Part shown: positions 26,704 to 40,369 of the stretch, piece by piece
Layout of the letters: every line of letters begins with the position of its first letter
Position numbering within the stretch: the first letter of the stretch is position 1
DNA from: Panonychus citri
Taxonomy: Eukaryota; Arthropoda; Arachnida; Trombidiformes; Tetranychidae
Length of the DNA: 64,000 nucleotides
Direction: 5' to 3'
NCBI RefSeq assembly: GCF_014898815.1
Contig: NW_026515546.1
Location: 1,660,501-1,724,500 of the forward strand
Notes under the pieces: model-generated
What the model was told of the DNA's origin: nothing
Database searches by the model: none
What the model saw: only the letters and a program-made list of their open reading frames with translations
Translations under genes and position numbers: made by a program

Positions 26704-28025
26704 GTCATAGCTTAACGTTTATCTTGCAACTTTTTCACAGTAACTCTGCCTTCCAATGTCTTAACCTTGTTTTTTTCGCAACTTCTTCCCCAATGAAGCT
26801 CTTTCATCATCTCTCTCTCTCTCTCTCTCTCTAACCCTTGCCCCATCATCTCACTTTTTTCTCTAGAAACCATGAAAGGTTTTTACTTGTTCTATTAGGT
26901 TGATAAGTAAACCAATAAACTTATATCTTCTCCTCTTTCTTATCATCCTCATCATCTTTTCCTCAACACTAACATAGTAAATCAGGGGAGTTTCTGGTTC
27001 TCTACCCCTTATAATCAAATGTTGTTGTTGAAATTCATCCTCATCCAATTTCATTCAAATTAACTTGAATCTCTCTTGTTTTCTCCTCTCTCTCTCTCGT
27101 CCGGTATTCAATCTTTTATTATCTTCAACTCGACCAAGGCTAATAGAAAGATGACCTTTCACCTCGCCGAGAAAAAGCTAAAAATTTTTCTCTCATCTTC
27201 CAGTTAAAAAGAGTCTTTAAAGTTTTGCTTATTTCCAACGAGATTACAAGTTGATTACAAGAAGATGATCAATTTACACTTACACTCATCTGTTAAACTG
27301 ATTGCATCGATTGCAATTAGACAGACATTTCATTCATTGCAAATAAATTACAAATCCCTAGATTGAGAAAGAGAGAGAGAGAGAGAGAAAAAAATGAGTG
27401 ATTAGTTTGTAAATCGAATTGTAAACAAATTTTTCTCGAAATAATAACACAAATTCACAAATAGAAGAAAAAAATTCTCAACAATTTAACCAACATAAAT
27501 AATGATGTTTCTCCTATTGCATTGATTAACCAGAATTTGCAATAAAATCTACCAGCAAGAAGATAATTATTATTATTATGATGATGAACATAATTATCAA
27601 ATTGCAAAACTCCCGCAAGTGATTTAATTGCCAATATCCCAATGAGAGAAACTTGAAATTACTTTTTCTTTAGACTTTAATTACTTTTAATCACAACCAG
27701 TTAACTAATATACACAAGCAATTGAAAGTTTGTGGCTTTGCCAATATATTAAATGGAAACACCTTAATTGTTAACAATTAACTTTTCCGAAATGAATTGT
27801 TACTTTTTCAGCGAAACAAAAAACAAACATGATTACATCTTATTGCTAATCAATTGTTTCAAATTCATTTTCCTTGTAATAATTGAAATTTCAGCTAATA
27901 CATTTGATTGGTTTTCCCATAGTAAAAGTATTGAAATTGTTACATTGTCAATCTTATATCATCATTATTATTATGGTTCAAAGTTTCTGGTATTTTTATT
28001 TCATGGTAATAAAATAGTTGAAAAG

Positions 28026-28044
28026 GTTTGACCAGTGGTCAAAC
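28026..28044. repeat. TGACCA-N-TGGTCA palindrome (copy 2)
   Basis: Perfect 19-bp odd palindrome GTTTGACCAGTGGTCAAAC. About 60 bp downstream a 9-bp stem TGGGTCAGT (28107-28115) / ACTGACCCA (28132-28140) again uses GGTCA/TGACC halves. A competing stem CCCAC (28091-28095) / GTGGG (28106-28110) overlaps it. Confidence 0.7.
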
Positions 28045-31000
28045 TGTGACGTTTTAGATGAGCCTCTCTTATTGTTATATTGATGGGAAACCCACATAAA
28101 AACGGGTGGGTCAGTTTCAGTCATCATAAACACTGACCCAAGGATTAGTGCCTGCGGCTGTTTGACCATTGTTTTTAATTGGACACAAAGTTGCATCATA
28201 ATATAAATACTACATTAACTGTTATATTGCCAGGAACATTTGACTAACACAATTTATTGATTTAGTTTAAATATTATAATAGTTTTAATCTTAATCATAT
28301 TGTGTGTGTGTGTGTCCATCTGAACACTGACCACTCAATGTAAACAACAGCGATCAGCTTATGTGTGTGTGTGTTTCTGTGATAAATCAACTCGATATCA
28401 ATCAATTAATTGTTAGCAATGGTAAACAAGTTAATCAAATGAAAGTACAATTTACCGTTAGACAAATAATACAATATTAATGAAGCAACAATCAAGTAAA
28501 GATAAACGTTTTTATTGGATTAAATTAACTTTTAATCATTAAAACAGTTTGAATTGACTAAATGTTTAATCAAACTAATTGTTTGAAAAACTTTGATTAA
28601 CCTTTTTTCAATTAATATAAACACAATGTTGATATAATTAAAGAAACAAAATAAACCACAATCAATCAATTGTTGGTGTTAATCAATATCTTAAATTGAT
28701 TAATTTTCACCTTTCACTTATTTGATTATTTTCTGTGATAAGTGTTCAAGTGAATCAATTGTAATCACAGTTTTCAATTGCAATTCAATCATGTGAAACA
28801 AGGAGGACCCATAGATAGACATACACAGTACACATACAATTACTTGATTGTTACAATCAAGCAATACGATTAGATTGTGTATCTATTTCAAGGTATAAAT
28901 ACAATTGAATCAATTGATAACCAATTGGAGTGAAAATATTAATCATAATAATAGATTTGAAATCTTTACTCAGATTTTTGGGTTAACGTTGAATTAGCGC
29001 CTAAAGTGAATGAGCACTTTTCTCCCTTGGATTAAAGTGACACTCGTACCAATGAGTTGGGATGTGTCCTGGCTTTTCAATTTAACCGAACAACAATTGT
29101 GCCGATGTACTTAACACTCGACGACACAATCAACAATCAACAATCGACATTGTGATTATAATAATATTCACAAGATGAACTCCATCAATGGATATCAACA
29201 GAAGGCTATTGTTGGGACTCTATGAGTCTCGTTTAATTCAATAGCATTAAAAGTAATCATAAAGATTGAGGGATAAAAAAGGGAGGAGTAGATGATGAAG
29301 ATGATCCTTATGATGATGATGATGATGATGATGTGCAACATTGGGGGTTATATTTAAGTGTTTGGTTGATGGTTAATAATGAAAAAGTGAAATGATAATT
29401 TAATTCAAGTGGATTGTGAAGCTAAATTGTTAATAGCAACAAAGTTGTGTTTTCATATAATTTTTTTCTCGGCTCAGAGAGAGAGATGTTAATTTGCTTC
29501 TCAATATTTTCATTTGGAAATCATATTGTGATATTAACAGTATAACTGGTGAATGGGAGCAATTTTTCATCATCATCAACACATAATAACATAATCTCAT
29601 CATCATAATCAAGGATGATGATGATGACAATAGAGAGAGAGAGAGACTCATTTCTCTTCAGGTCTGTGCATCCTCATCCTCCTCTTTATTACCAATATAT
29701 AATATTATGTAAAAAAATTTTTCTATTACTTTTTTTTACTACAATTCACAAATAATACAAAGAACCACCACCACCACCATTGGTATTAATACAGACACTC
29801 CACTGTCAATCCTCCACCCAACAGCCTTTGTGGACTCAATATTTTGGGTGAATGTTATTGGCAGATGAGTTGATTGCGTCTTTTTTTACCGTTATAATTG
29901 AACAACAATCAGGCAACTGTGATGAGTTTACAATTGATTAACTCAATTGTGTGTCTTTCAATGTTTTGTCTCATTTTCATGTAACTTTTCAATCTCTCTA
30001 ATCAATTTAAACCAGTGTGTTAAAATAATCACTCACAATTCAATTTAAAGTTATCAATCATACCTCTTAATTTAGCATCTCTCTCTCTCTCTCTAACTGT
30101 TTTTCTTGCTTCTTTTACACTTTCTTTCATATCTAAGTCTTTCTTTCTTCCTCATCATCATCATTCTTTATCCTCATCATCTTAAATTACTCTTAGTCAC
30201 TGAAAATAAAGCGAATCCGTTTATCGAAATCTCTTCTTCGGCTTCTTCAACTAATAAAGACAAAAGCTTCTCTTTTTTCCTAATATGAAAAAAGGGTTTT
30301 TTATGTTTCTTTTCTTTCTTCATCCATTTTGAAGATGAAAATAGATGACATGAAGATGAGACTCTCTTTCTCTCTCTCGATTGAAAATGGTGAAACACCA
30401 ACATTCATCAAGAAAAGTAACCAACAATCAAGTTAGAATTTTTTTTTCTATTTCACTTCAACTTTATTGGCCTTTATTGGACCGGAACTTTTCACCATCT
30501 TCCCAACCTCCTCCTCCATCCTCATCCTCCTTCTTTTGCCTCTTTCCTCTTCCTCATATTCATCCTCATCTTTTCATCTTGACTTAAACTTTTTCTTTCA
30601 CTTTATCTGTCACTTTGCCAACGGTTTTCCAATCTTTTTCCTCTATTTTCCTATTCTCTCTCTCTCTTCCTTAATAACTCCCACTTTCGCCCTTCTCTCT
30701 CCCTCTCTCCCTCATCCTTTTATGTCTTTATTACACTTTCCTTTTTTTCCAGCTCATCTTCATCTTTTATGACCATTCACCCACTCCTACTCATCATCAT
30801 CACCATAATCATCATCATCTTTTTCCAACATAACAAAAAAAGAGAAGAAGATGAAAAAAAAGTGGAATCATTCCTCTGACCATAAAAACTTTTCTAATGA
30901 TTATCTTACCCACCGGTCAAGAGTATCATCAAGAAAAAAGCGAAAACAGTTCAATTGATTTCTGATTAAAACCTGGAATCAGATGATAATCACCATGAGA

Positions 31001-32155
31001 TTATAGATGATAATAGATCTTGAGTTATCATTAGAAACTCTGTTGAATTATCATTTCCAAAAACCCACTCCCTTCACCACCCACCCCACCCTAACCAACT
31101 ATCATTGTTACCCTAAAGATAATATTTACCCTTAAATTGTACAATGATAATAATAATGTCATTATTATTTCAGTATTTGATTACATTGAATCATCAAAGT
31201 TTACTTAACAATTAAAGTTAATTATATTTACTTTGAGTGTGAAACATTTTTACCCCTAAATTCAATGATAATAATATCACATGTAATCAGTTAGATAATT
31301 TCATGTGTCTTCATAAATTAATCAGTTTCCATGATAATTATCATGATAACTTTAACCGGAAACTAATTAAAACCAATTTAAAGTTTCAAAGGCTCAGGAG
31401 ATTTCAACTGAATCAAAAATCAGTTTGGAATCTTGAGAATTCAAATTTTATCCTTATTATTAATATTTCATGATAATATCATCATCATGAGCTGAGAAAA
31501 TATATTCATCCATTTTCAATCCTTCTCATCAATTAGTGTTAATTAACAATTGTTGATACTTTGATAGTTTACTTTGTGATTGTTTGATTAAATTGTGTTG
31601 ATTTATCATTTCTGATTAGTGATTAGCTTAATTGTTGATTATTATTTAAAACAATCTAGATTTGTAGTCTCTCTTTGGCTATCATGAAATATTCACATTC
31701 ATGTGTCTTCAATAAACTAATCCTGATAATCCTAAATCAATATCAATATAATCTTAATCCCTCTACTCTCATAATCCATTAATCTCATTTACTAATCTTT
31801 TTTGCTTTTGACTTGGATAAAGTTTATCTTATAAATCCCAATTGGTGACATAGACTTGACACCTAAACTTTATTAACACTCCGCCATGAATTATACCATT
31901 TGTTTCAACAATTAATGATCGATGATATTAATTGTCCTTTAATCATGAATATTAATTGTTGTCATTCATTCAAATGAAATAGATGTCAAAGTGTACGGAA
32001 AATGGATTAACATCTCTGATAGAATAGGATGAAAGTTTATTGGTGAACAATCAGAATGACTGATTTACCCTGAAAAAGAATGAAAAATATATTTGAAATT
32101 TGAAAAATTCTGTGTCCAGATTATCTCAGCATTCATCAACTTTTCCTGTCAAATT

Positions 32156-32201
<46 letters not shown>

Positions 32202-33193
32202 CTTTTGTCATCATCATTATCATCCTCTGTCTCTGTTTGTTTTTATCTTCCACTTTCTCTGTCACTTTGTCTCATCTTCATCTCTCATTCTTTTTTTATC
32301 TTAACATCAAAAAACTGCTGAAAATGAACATATGAACATGATGATTTCGATGATGAAGATGAGGATGAAGATGAAGATAAAACAGAGACAGAGAGAAGTA
32401 GACAAATAACCAAGTAGATCAGCAAAAAGCCAGTATGAGTCACACTTAAATTGTACAATTAATTTTGATTATATTCTGATTGATAAACAATCATCTCTGT
32501 TCAGTTATCATCATTAACATCATCACCATTTCCCCCTGGACAATGAATCATTAAAATCATTTCAGAATTCAACTGGACCTGAAACATAAACTAAAACTGA
32601 CCCAATCAACAACAACAACAACAACACCAACATTTACTATTAATACACAAGAGATCAATTAGAGATCCAAAGTGAGATTAAATTGATAATAATAATAATC
32701 TCAAAATGATTAACAAAACAAAAGACTCACGATGAGTCCAATAGTTACTCCTAATCAACGATATTAAATATTGATCATTATCACAATGAATTAACTAGAC
32801 AGCTGATTAGACTAGAGGGTCAGATATGATCTACCTTTTGATGTTTATCTAAATAAATTGAGATGATTAACACAATCAAGTTAATCGTAATCATGATTAT
32901 CTGGAATCGCAATTTAAGTTTAATCTTTGAGCCAAGGAAATACAAAAGATCTCATTCTCATCTAATGTTCCAACTAATATTTACGATATGAGGTTGAAAA
33001 AAATGTTTATCAAAGAAGATACAAAATCGATGGATATAACTTCATTTCGATAAGCAAATGTCCTAAACAGAACATCGAAGCAAAAATCGGTTCGAGTATC
33101 TTAACAATCTTATCCCCATCATCTTTTTCCTCCTTTTCCTCCTCCTCTTTCATCTTTCACTCAGTGTGTCTGCATCGATCATCATTTAGAGAA

Positions 33194-33224
<31 letters not shown>

Positions 33225-33391
33225 AATGAATGCAAAGAGATGATGATAAAGATGAAAGTGGAAGATGAGGATGAAAAGAAAGAGAGAGGGAGGGAGATGA
33301 CCTTAATGGTCCTCCTTGCAAGTTTTTCCCTCTGCATAGTAAGAGTAATAAAAGTTGCATGAATTTTTCTTATTTGTCTCTTTGTGTCTTA

Positions 33392-33443
<52 letters not shown>

Positions 33444-34399
33444 GTGCCCTCTTTTTATTTATTTCCTCTTCCTCATCCTCATCACCATCAACCATTCCCT
33501 TAACCCTCTCTTCGAGGCTAACCCAAGTAATAATTTCACATTCAGAACTTTTTTTCATCATATTCATATACGAAAATATCTTACGCCTCATTTTGTCCTT
33601 TATACTATCAGGCAATTTTTTCCTTCTCTCTCTCTCTCTCCCTCCCTCTCTCATTGCGGAGAGGACATAAAGTTGATGTTTTTATTTTGATGTAGATTAT
33701 GATGATAACGGTGGGTTGAGAAAAATTTAACTTGACTAATACTTATTTCTAATATAATCTAAATATGAGCCACCTTGAAAGCAGATGAAACAGTAAACAA
33801 AGCAGAGAAAACTGCAAAAAAGCCTTCATCACTTTCCACTCCACCCTTGCTCTCATCTTCTCCATAATTTTCTACCATGAATTTGATTCTTAGAAAACTG
33901 TAGATCAATAAATTCAACGGTAAACTGAATATTTGCCCAACTTTTTTTTCGGCCTCATAATCGGTTCTCCCCATCAAAAGCACCACCAAACCCAAATCTC
34001 TTCACATTTACCGTTATACAAGTTGAATCTTCACCACGATAATAACAATACATCAACTTCATTCATTTATTTGTCTTCTCACCCTCCACATCCCCTGAAC
34101 CTAAATTGGTCTGAAAAAAACAACAACAATAACAATTTATCATGAAAAATGATGTTACATTATTATTATCATAATCATCCATTGATTTGATTCCCTTTGA
34201 TAACATTACACCTTCAGACAAAAGGCAAAATCAGCTTGACATTATTTTCATCTTCATCTTTTCAATCATTTCCATTCATCATTAATGAAGTTTTTTTGTT
34301 ATTATTTATGCTCCTTGATTGTTATTAATATTCAACCGATGCACTTTTCAGACTAGGATGATCATTATTTGTCCTCAATAACTAATTTATCTGCCTTTT

Positions 34400-34420
34400 A
34401 ATTTGACCACTGGTCAAATT
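34400..34420. repeat. TGACCA-N-TGGTCA palindrome (copy 3)
   Basis: Perfect 21-bp odd palindrome, half AATTTGACCA on each side of a central C. It lies about 640 bp upstream of the Ig2 exon and has the same core as 15005-15019 and 28026-28044. Confidence 0.7.
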
Positions 34421-35062
34421 GCAAAAGTCTCATGTTGTTTTTTCCCATCATGATATTATCTTGTTGATAATGATGATGATCATCTGTTAGATTAACTAAT
34501 TTTGATAAATTGTCTTGTTACCTTTAACTTTTGATATAAAACAACAATAAAACATCAACAATTAGTTGATTATTTATTGATAATTTGATTCTATTGGCTA
34601 TTTGCTTTTGTCTAATTAAGTTTGATTCGGTTGATTATCTTTGATATTTTTCATTGACTTTGTTACGCTTAACCATCATCTCTAATCACCTTAATCATAT
34701 TAACTGATTATTTGTTGTTATTAAATTAAATTAACTGTATCATCATTATTATAGTAACAATTACAATCCACAATTAGACATGATATTAATAATAAATCAA
34801 TCTCATCATCTTATTACTCAATAAAATCAATCAATCAAAAGTTTTTGCTAAACAAAAGTTGATCAAAACAATTTGGATCAATTCAATTTCAAATGAAATG
34901 AAAGTCTAATTAATATTCAATTAGAAGTGTTTTTAATTTGATTGTTTCATGTTGATCATTTGGTTAATTGTTACCTATTAATGTTCATGGTGATGAAGCA
35001 TCACTATGATACACAATAATCAGCTTAATTGTAATCGTTTCTCATTCTCTGTCTTTTTACAG

Positions 35063-35404
35063 TCGCTGAACAAAATATTGTCATTGAAGTTCTGGATGAA
35101 CATGTAATCTCAGGCAATACCGTTGTATTCAAATGCAATATACCAAATTTTATCAAAGATTTTTTAATAATCTCTGCTTGGATTGAGGATCAAACAATGA
35201 TTGTAATCCAACCTCCTTCAACTTATGTGATAAATCATTCATCTTCCATAGGAGATAGTAAATATCTAATGTTACCCACCGGTGAACTTTATATCCGCCA
35301 AGTGGACAGTTCATTGAATCAACGTAGTTATAAATGTCGAGCAAGACACAGATTAACTGGTGAAACATATATAAGCTCAACAGCGGGTAAACTTATAGTA
35401 ACAG
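35063..35404 (+). CDS. Dscam: Dscam-like gene, Ig2 exon
   Basis: Whole-domain exon with phase 1 at both ends (acceptor AG 35061-35062, donor GT at 35405), 114 codons. It encodes an Ig domain matching arthropod Dscam Ig2: VISGNTVVFKCNIPNF, then a Trp strand (SAWIED), YLMLPTGELYIRQVDSS, YKCRARHRLTGETY and STAGKLIVT. The B-strand Cys (FKC), C-strand Trp and F-strand Cys (YKC) are all present. In insects the equivalent of this domain is partly encoded by the mutually exclusive exon 4 array. Here only one copy is seen in the whole 15.8 kb upstream and 2.1 kb downstream, so this position is apparently constitutive. The product is a cell-surface homophilic adhesion or recognition receptor (family knowledge). 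Confidence 0.93.
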
Positions 35405-37495
35405 GTAAGTTGAAAGGTCAAACGACCTTAAGGTTTACATGTTGTTACCTATTCCCTGAGTATTACATGAATTTCCGATCATCATGATGAGTAAATTGAA
35501 CCATGATAATGAGTAGATAACAAGTTAGTATATATATTAGTTGAATGTTATCAAGTTTCGGTTGATATATTATCTTATATGTATCTTATATCTTGTTTAC
35601 CATGAAAAACATCAGAAACATTTATTTACCCTCAGGGTGAACGAGTAAGAAAGAGGTGAAGAAAGTGAAAAGTTGTTTAGCTAATTTCAATCATCATCAC
35701 TCATCATGGTAACCAGTTTATTAACAATTACATTGCTCATGAAATTTGTTTCGTTGTCTTTTATATCACCAGAAAAGCATTCATGATTATCATAATTCTA
35801 TCATGATATAATATTCAATTTGTCAGCAGAATTTTTTTTACTACAGAACAAAAAAAAACACAAACAGAACTTAAATAGTACCAATACTTATATATGAAAA
35901 TATTCATGGAAGTGAAAAAAAGCAGCACTTCCCAAACAGGGAATGATGAAGAAGCAAAATCATCGAGAGGGAAAAAAAGAGAAATGATGAAAAGGTGATG
36001 AAAAAAAAGTTCTTTCGGTGAAAATATAAGAAGAAGAAGATGTAGAACATTTATCAAGTATTAGCAGAAGGTATTCTTTTAATACCCTAAGGGAAGATGA
36101 AGATAAGTAAGGAGGAGGAAGATTGAAAAATGATGCATCTAGAAGGTGGAAAAAAACCACTAGGAAGAGGAAAATGAGAGAGAAAAAAAGTTCTGAAACT
36201 GAATAAGGAATAGAAGAAAAAAAAACCTTAAAGTCAACATGTAATAAAAAACCATGAACCACATAATGAGGATGAAGGTATGATGATGATGATAAAGATA
36301 TAATATGTTATTTAAAAATATAAGAAGATGATGAGATGAGGGAGGTGATGATAATCATTGAAATAATGATGATGTTGATAAGTTTTTTTTTTACCGTTAT
36401 TTGTGAAAGTGATGATGAGCAAGATTATTAACTACGCTGAAAATGAGGAATAGCAGAAAATTAAGATGAGATGGAAAAGTGATAATGAAAAAGATGAAGT
36501 TTCGATGGGAGTTTTTTTTTGCCGAAATGCTGGTTGATATTATATAAGTCGAGAAGATTGAAATTAATAATGAATACACAAAGTGTTGAAGAGATATAGA
36601 AATTAGAAGATTAGGTTTTCAAGAGGATTCAATATGATTATCATCCGAAGTTTATCATCTTTATCATCATCATCTTCTTCAACATGTTCATCTTTTACAA
36701 GATGATAGCGATAATCTTTTTCCAAAGTGGGAAAAGTTTCATCTTCTTCTATGGGTTTTATTAAAAATCACCAGAGCGGGAAACTTTTCCCTCTGTGTTT
36801 TTATCCTCATCCACTCATCATCATTATCAACAACAACAACAACATTTCCATGTTTCTTTTGTTATCCTACTCTCTCTCTAACTTTTATCATCTTGATCCT
36901 CATCCCTACTCCTCCCTTGAGAGATGACTTGATGGTTACCAAATCATTTTCACATATATTATAACCATACAAACAATCAAGACCCAAGATACTGATGATA
37001 ATGATTATCATTAACATTGTTGAGGAGCAAGAAAAAAAGATGAAGCTCAAATTATATCAACATGATGATGAACATGATGATATTTACATGAAGGTGAAAA
37101 TGAAATGGAGGAAAAAAATAAGAGATTTGTAGATATCAAGATGATGGTGAAGAAGAAAAAAAATTGATGATGATGATCACAGTTAATATGTAACAATCAA
37201 GGGTATGATGATCACCAAGATGATTACGATAATGAATGAACAGAAAAAAAATGAGTAACATTAACGATAGTATTTTGATAACTGTAAATACTAGTTGGCA
37301 TAATTATCAGCAACTTATTATTGATAATTTTTCTTTCAAGATTCATGAGCATCCAAATTGAATAATGTAACATGATAGACATGAAATTCAAGTCAATTTT
37401 CAAAGTTTCAGCGAATTCTAAATTGATTTTTTCTTTTTCTTCTTCTTCTTCCTTAATCCATTGCATCCATTATCCGGTTGATGATTTACTCTCAG
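35405..37495 (+). other. intron between Ig2 and Ig3 exons
   Basis: About 2.1 kb of AT-rich intron with ATG/CAT and A-run repeats. No second Ig-like exon is visible, so there is no alternative-exon array here. A pyrimidine-rich tract at about 37427-37452 precedes the Ig3 acceptor. Confidence 0.7.
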
Positions 37496-37789
37496 AATCT
37501 CATAATGTGATAAGTCCCAGGATTAGTGATATAAGATCAATCGTTTTGGCTGTTAAAGGTGATACCGTGATACTTGCCTGTTCAGCTCAGGGATATCCGG
37601 TTCCAACCTACACTTGGCTGAAAAAAGATTCAATCACTGAGAAAATTATCACACCCGATGATCGGTTTACCCGTTCCGATGGGATTTTGTTCATTCACAG
37701 TGTTAAAATTCAAGATTCAGGGATCTATGTGTGCCAGGTGAATAACACCATTGGTGAGGAAAGAGCTGAAACTAAGCTTCTTGTCCGAG
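37496..37789 (+). CDS. Dscam: Dscam-like gene, Ig3 exon
   Basis: Whole-domain exon, phase 1 in and out (acceptor AG 37494-37495 after TTTACTCTCAG, donor GT at 37790), 98 codons. Ig hallmarks: VILACSAQGYPVPTYTWLKK (Cys and Trp), GILFIHSVKIQDSGIYVCQV (the D-x-G-x-Y-x-C signature) and NNTIGEERAETKLLV. AQGYP.P...W and VNN.(I/V)G.E are characteristic of arthropod Dscam Ig3 (the exon 6 position of Drosophila Dscam1). The visible open frame extends upstream of the exon through the pyrimidine tract; the acceptor was chosen because it restores phase 1 with the Ig2 donor. A single copy, so no Ig3 array. Confidence 0.93.
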
Positions 37790-39061
37790 GTAAGAATTTT
37801 AAAATTCCCATTCTCAAATCAATATCAGATTCCATCATATAATATACATGATATGTATTCTCAATCGTTGATTTGGATATTATACTCTCGTTGGAATGAA
37901 CTTTCAGCTTTCTCAAGCCAAGTCAAGTCTTTGGAAAAGGATATAATTGAAGAGGAAAAAAAGTTCCAACTTCACCTGAATAACAATTATTATTATTATC
38001 TTTCGTTTTTTTTTGAGAATCAGGGGAAAGTTTTTCGATACTTGAACTCGATTGATTTCGAGAGATGAGAAATGACTTCTTAATCACTTTCACATGAAAA
38101 GAATTGAATGGAAAATATTGAAATATTTTCGCACCATAGGAAATAGAGAGAAATTTCTCCTTCTTTCTCTTAGAAATAACCATGAAAATGATGAGATAAA
38201 AATCTCAGTGACTATTATTATTATCATAGAGAAGAATTCATGAGAGAAAATTATTCAAGTGAAAGAAAAGTTTCTTTTTCTGGTGGAAAAAAGTTCATCT
38301 ATCGAATTGGAATAACAATAGTTTTCTTCCAAAATATAAGAAGAGGAAGAAAAATCGAAAAAATTTCAATTCCTTTTCGATAATAATAATCGTAGAGATG
38401 ATTATGATCATCATGGTGATACAAATTTCGAAAAGAAAACTTTTTCTTTTCTTTAGATTTGATAAAGAGAGAGAGAGAGATAGAGAGATAGAAATATGAT
38501 TCCAATGAATTCGAACCACAAAGTTAAAGAGAAAGATCTTGAAATTATTATTATATTATCTTCAGTTACTTTTAGCATTTGGAGAGTGTGAAATTTTCAC
38601 CATCCTGAATACACCCGATTGCCAATAACTGAATGTGAAAATTATCAGTGTGCATTTGAAGGGAATGACTTTTGAGGAATGAAACGAAATACAATCAGGA
38701 TGAGATTGTATGGAAATCGTAACATTGTAAAGGAAACGAGAAAAGATGATGATGATAAAAGAAGATGAAAATGATCCGGAATATGAATTATATGTGTATT
38801 CGATTGTATATATCATCATGGAAGACTGAGAATTCCAAGGGTAAGAATATAAGAGAAAATGTATCTTCGAAAGAAAAAATTTTCGTTTTTTATTTGTAAC
38901 ATTCAGCTGAGAAAACTATTATTTGAAATCTTTTTCCAACTCTTTCCAATAATCGGAATCTTTATCATCATTTCCATGATGATGATAGAATGATGATGAA
39001 AAGGATGCGGCTTGAAGGTGGATAAAAGGGAGAAAATTGTTCCTATTTCTCTGTGATTTTG

Positions 39062-39115
<54 letters not shown>

Positions 39116-39713
39116 ATAAGGGAAAGTGGGAATTGAATGAGAAAGTGGTTCATGTTCAATTGTTTAATGATGAAGATGAAGATGAAAATGTGAACATGAT
39201 GAAAGAAGATGATGGTTGATTTATAATGATGATGAAAAAGTATATACAAACCTCATGGTGTCGATAACCATGAATCAATAATGTGAAATTAAAGTTTTTT
39301 CCCGATATTCATTCAATTGCTCATCATCTTGATCTATGTTCATGAAATGATGAATTGATTTCAATCCATTTTCGAGGTTGCAACTGATCGGACTCGGAAA
39401 ACCACCTAAATAATCAATTGATTGTTTCCAAGTTACCATGAGACCGATTCCTTGATTTGATTGTAAACATTTACATTTAAATGGTTATGAGATTTAATCG
39501 CAATAAAATTTAGATGATGATAACCAAGAATCATTAATTACTTTTATAATTATCATGTTTCTCTCAGATGAGTTGAAGGTATTTGTATCTTTTTGGTAGT
39601 TTTAATGACTAGAAATGAAATTTGGTTGAAAACAAAGTGTTTAAATAGTAAAATAGTGGGTAAGGATGATGAAGGAAGAAAAATTTCCCATGGCAACGAA
39701 ATATTCAGTTTAC

Positions 39714-39748
<35 letters not shown>

Positions 39749-40321
39749 CAGTGTCACTAACATGAAATGAAATTTCACCTCTTCATCTTCATCCTAAGCC
39801 ACAATAACAACAGCTTCAGATGATAACAAGATGATGAGAATGATGATGAGTAAGTGTGTGGTTATCATGAATTTTTTTTTCTCTCTCATGGAAAAAGGAA
39901 ACTCATCATTTTCTGAGTTTTTCAAGATGACAGGGATGAAGAAGATAAGAAATAATAATAGTAAAGAGTTAATCAAATCAATACTTATGAAGATAAGAAT
40001 AAGGAAGAGGAAGATGATGATGATGCATAAGAGGATGAGAGATACTAAAGGGGTGATAATGGAAGATGAAAGTTGTTAGTGAGATGCATTAACCATCATC
40101 AACATGATTGTTTCCATTGTTTTGAAAGTGCGTGCGACATGATAAGGATGATGAGGAAAAGAGGAAGAGGAAAACGGATGAAGATGATGAAACATAATGG
40201 TGATGATGATGATATGGATGAGAGATAATCCTAAACTATGAATGACCTGTGATCAGAAGTGATAACTGATAACCGATTTCACCTCATTTACAAATTTCCA
40301 TTTTTCTAATACGATTTTTCA

Positions 40322-40369
<48 letters not shown>

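Larger units (their letters stand above)
19267..35062 (+). other. large intron (15.8 kb) upstream of the Ig2 exon
   Basis: Non-coding DNA dominated by simple repeats: (CT)n at 22454-22494, 26658-26698 and 32159-32198; (GA)n at 26154-26218; (CT)n at 33395-33435; many ATCATGATAAT and A-run/GTTC words. The open frames here are translations of CT/GA/TCA tracts. I searched for an Ig1 exon (Cys...Trp...Tyr-x-Cys with phase-1 borders) and did not find one. A GC-richer, non-repetitive stretch at about 28985-29240 remains unexplained. Confidence 0.6.

Noticed and set aside
30381..30772. Two overlapping plus-strand frames with hydrophobic Ser/Leu/Phe content, resembling membrane proteins
   Set aside because: Pyrimidine-rich low-complexity DNA; the hydrophobicity is a by-product of TTT/CTT/TCT codons.
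33355..33690. Overlapping Ser/Leu-rich open frames on three frames
   Set aside because: Generated by a (CT)n tract and pyrimidine-rich DNA; every frame is open only because stops are rare in CT repeats.
37372..37495. N-terminal extension of the Ig3 open frame
   Set aside because: It is intron and pyrimidine tract before the acceptor; splicing at 37494-37495 restores phase 1 and the Ig domain start.
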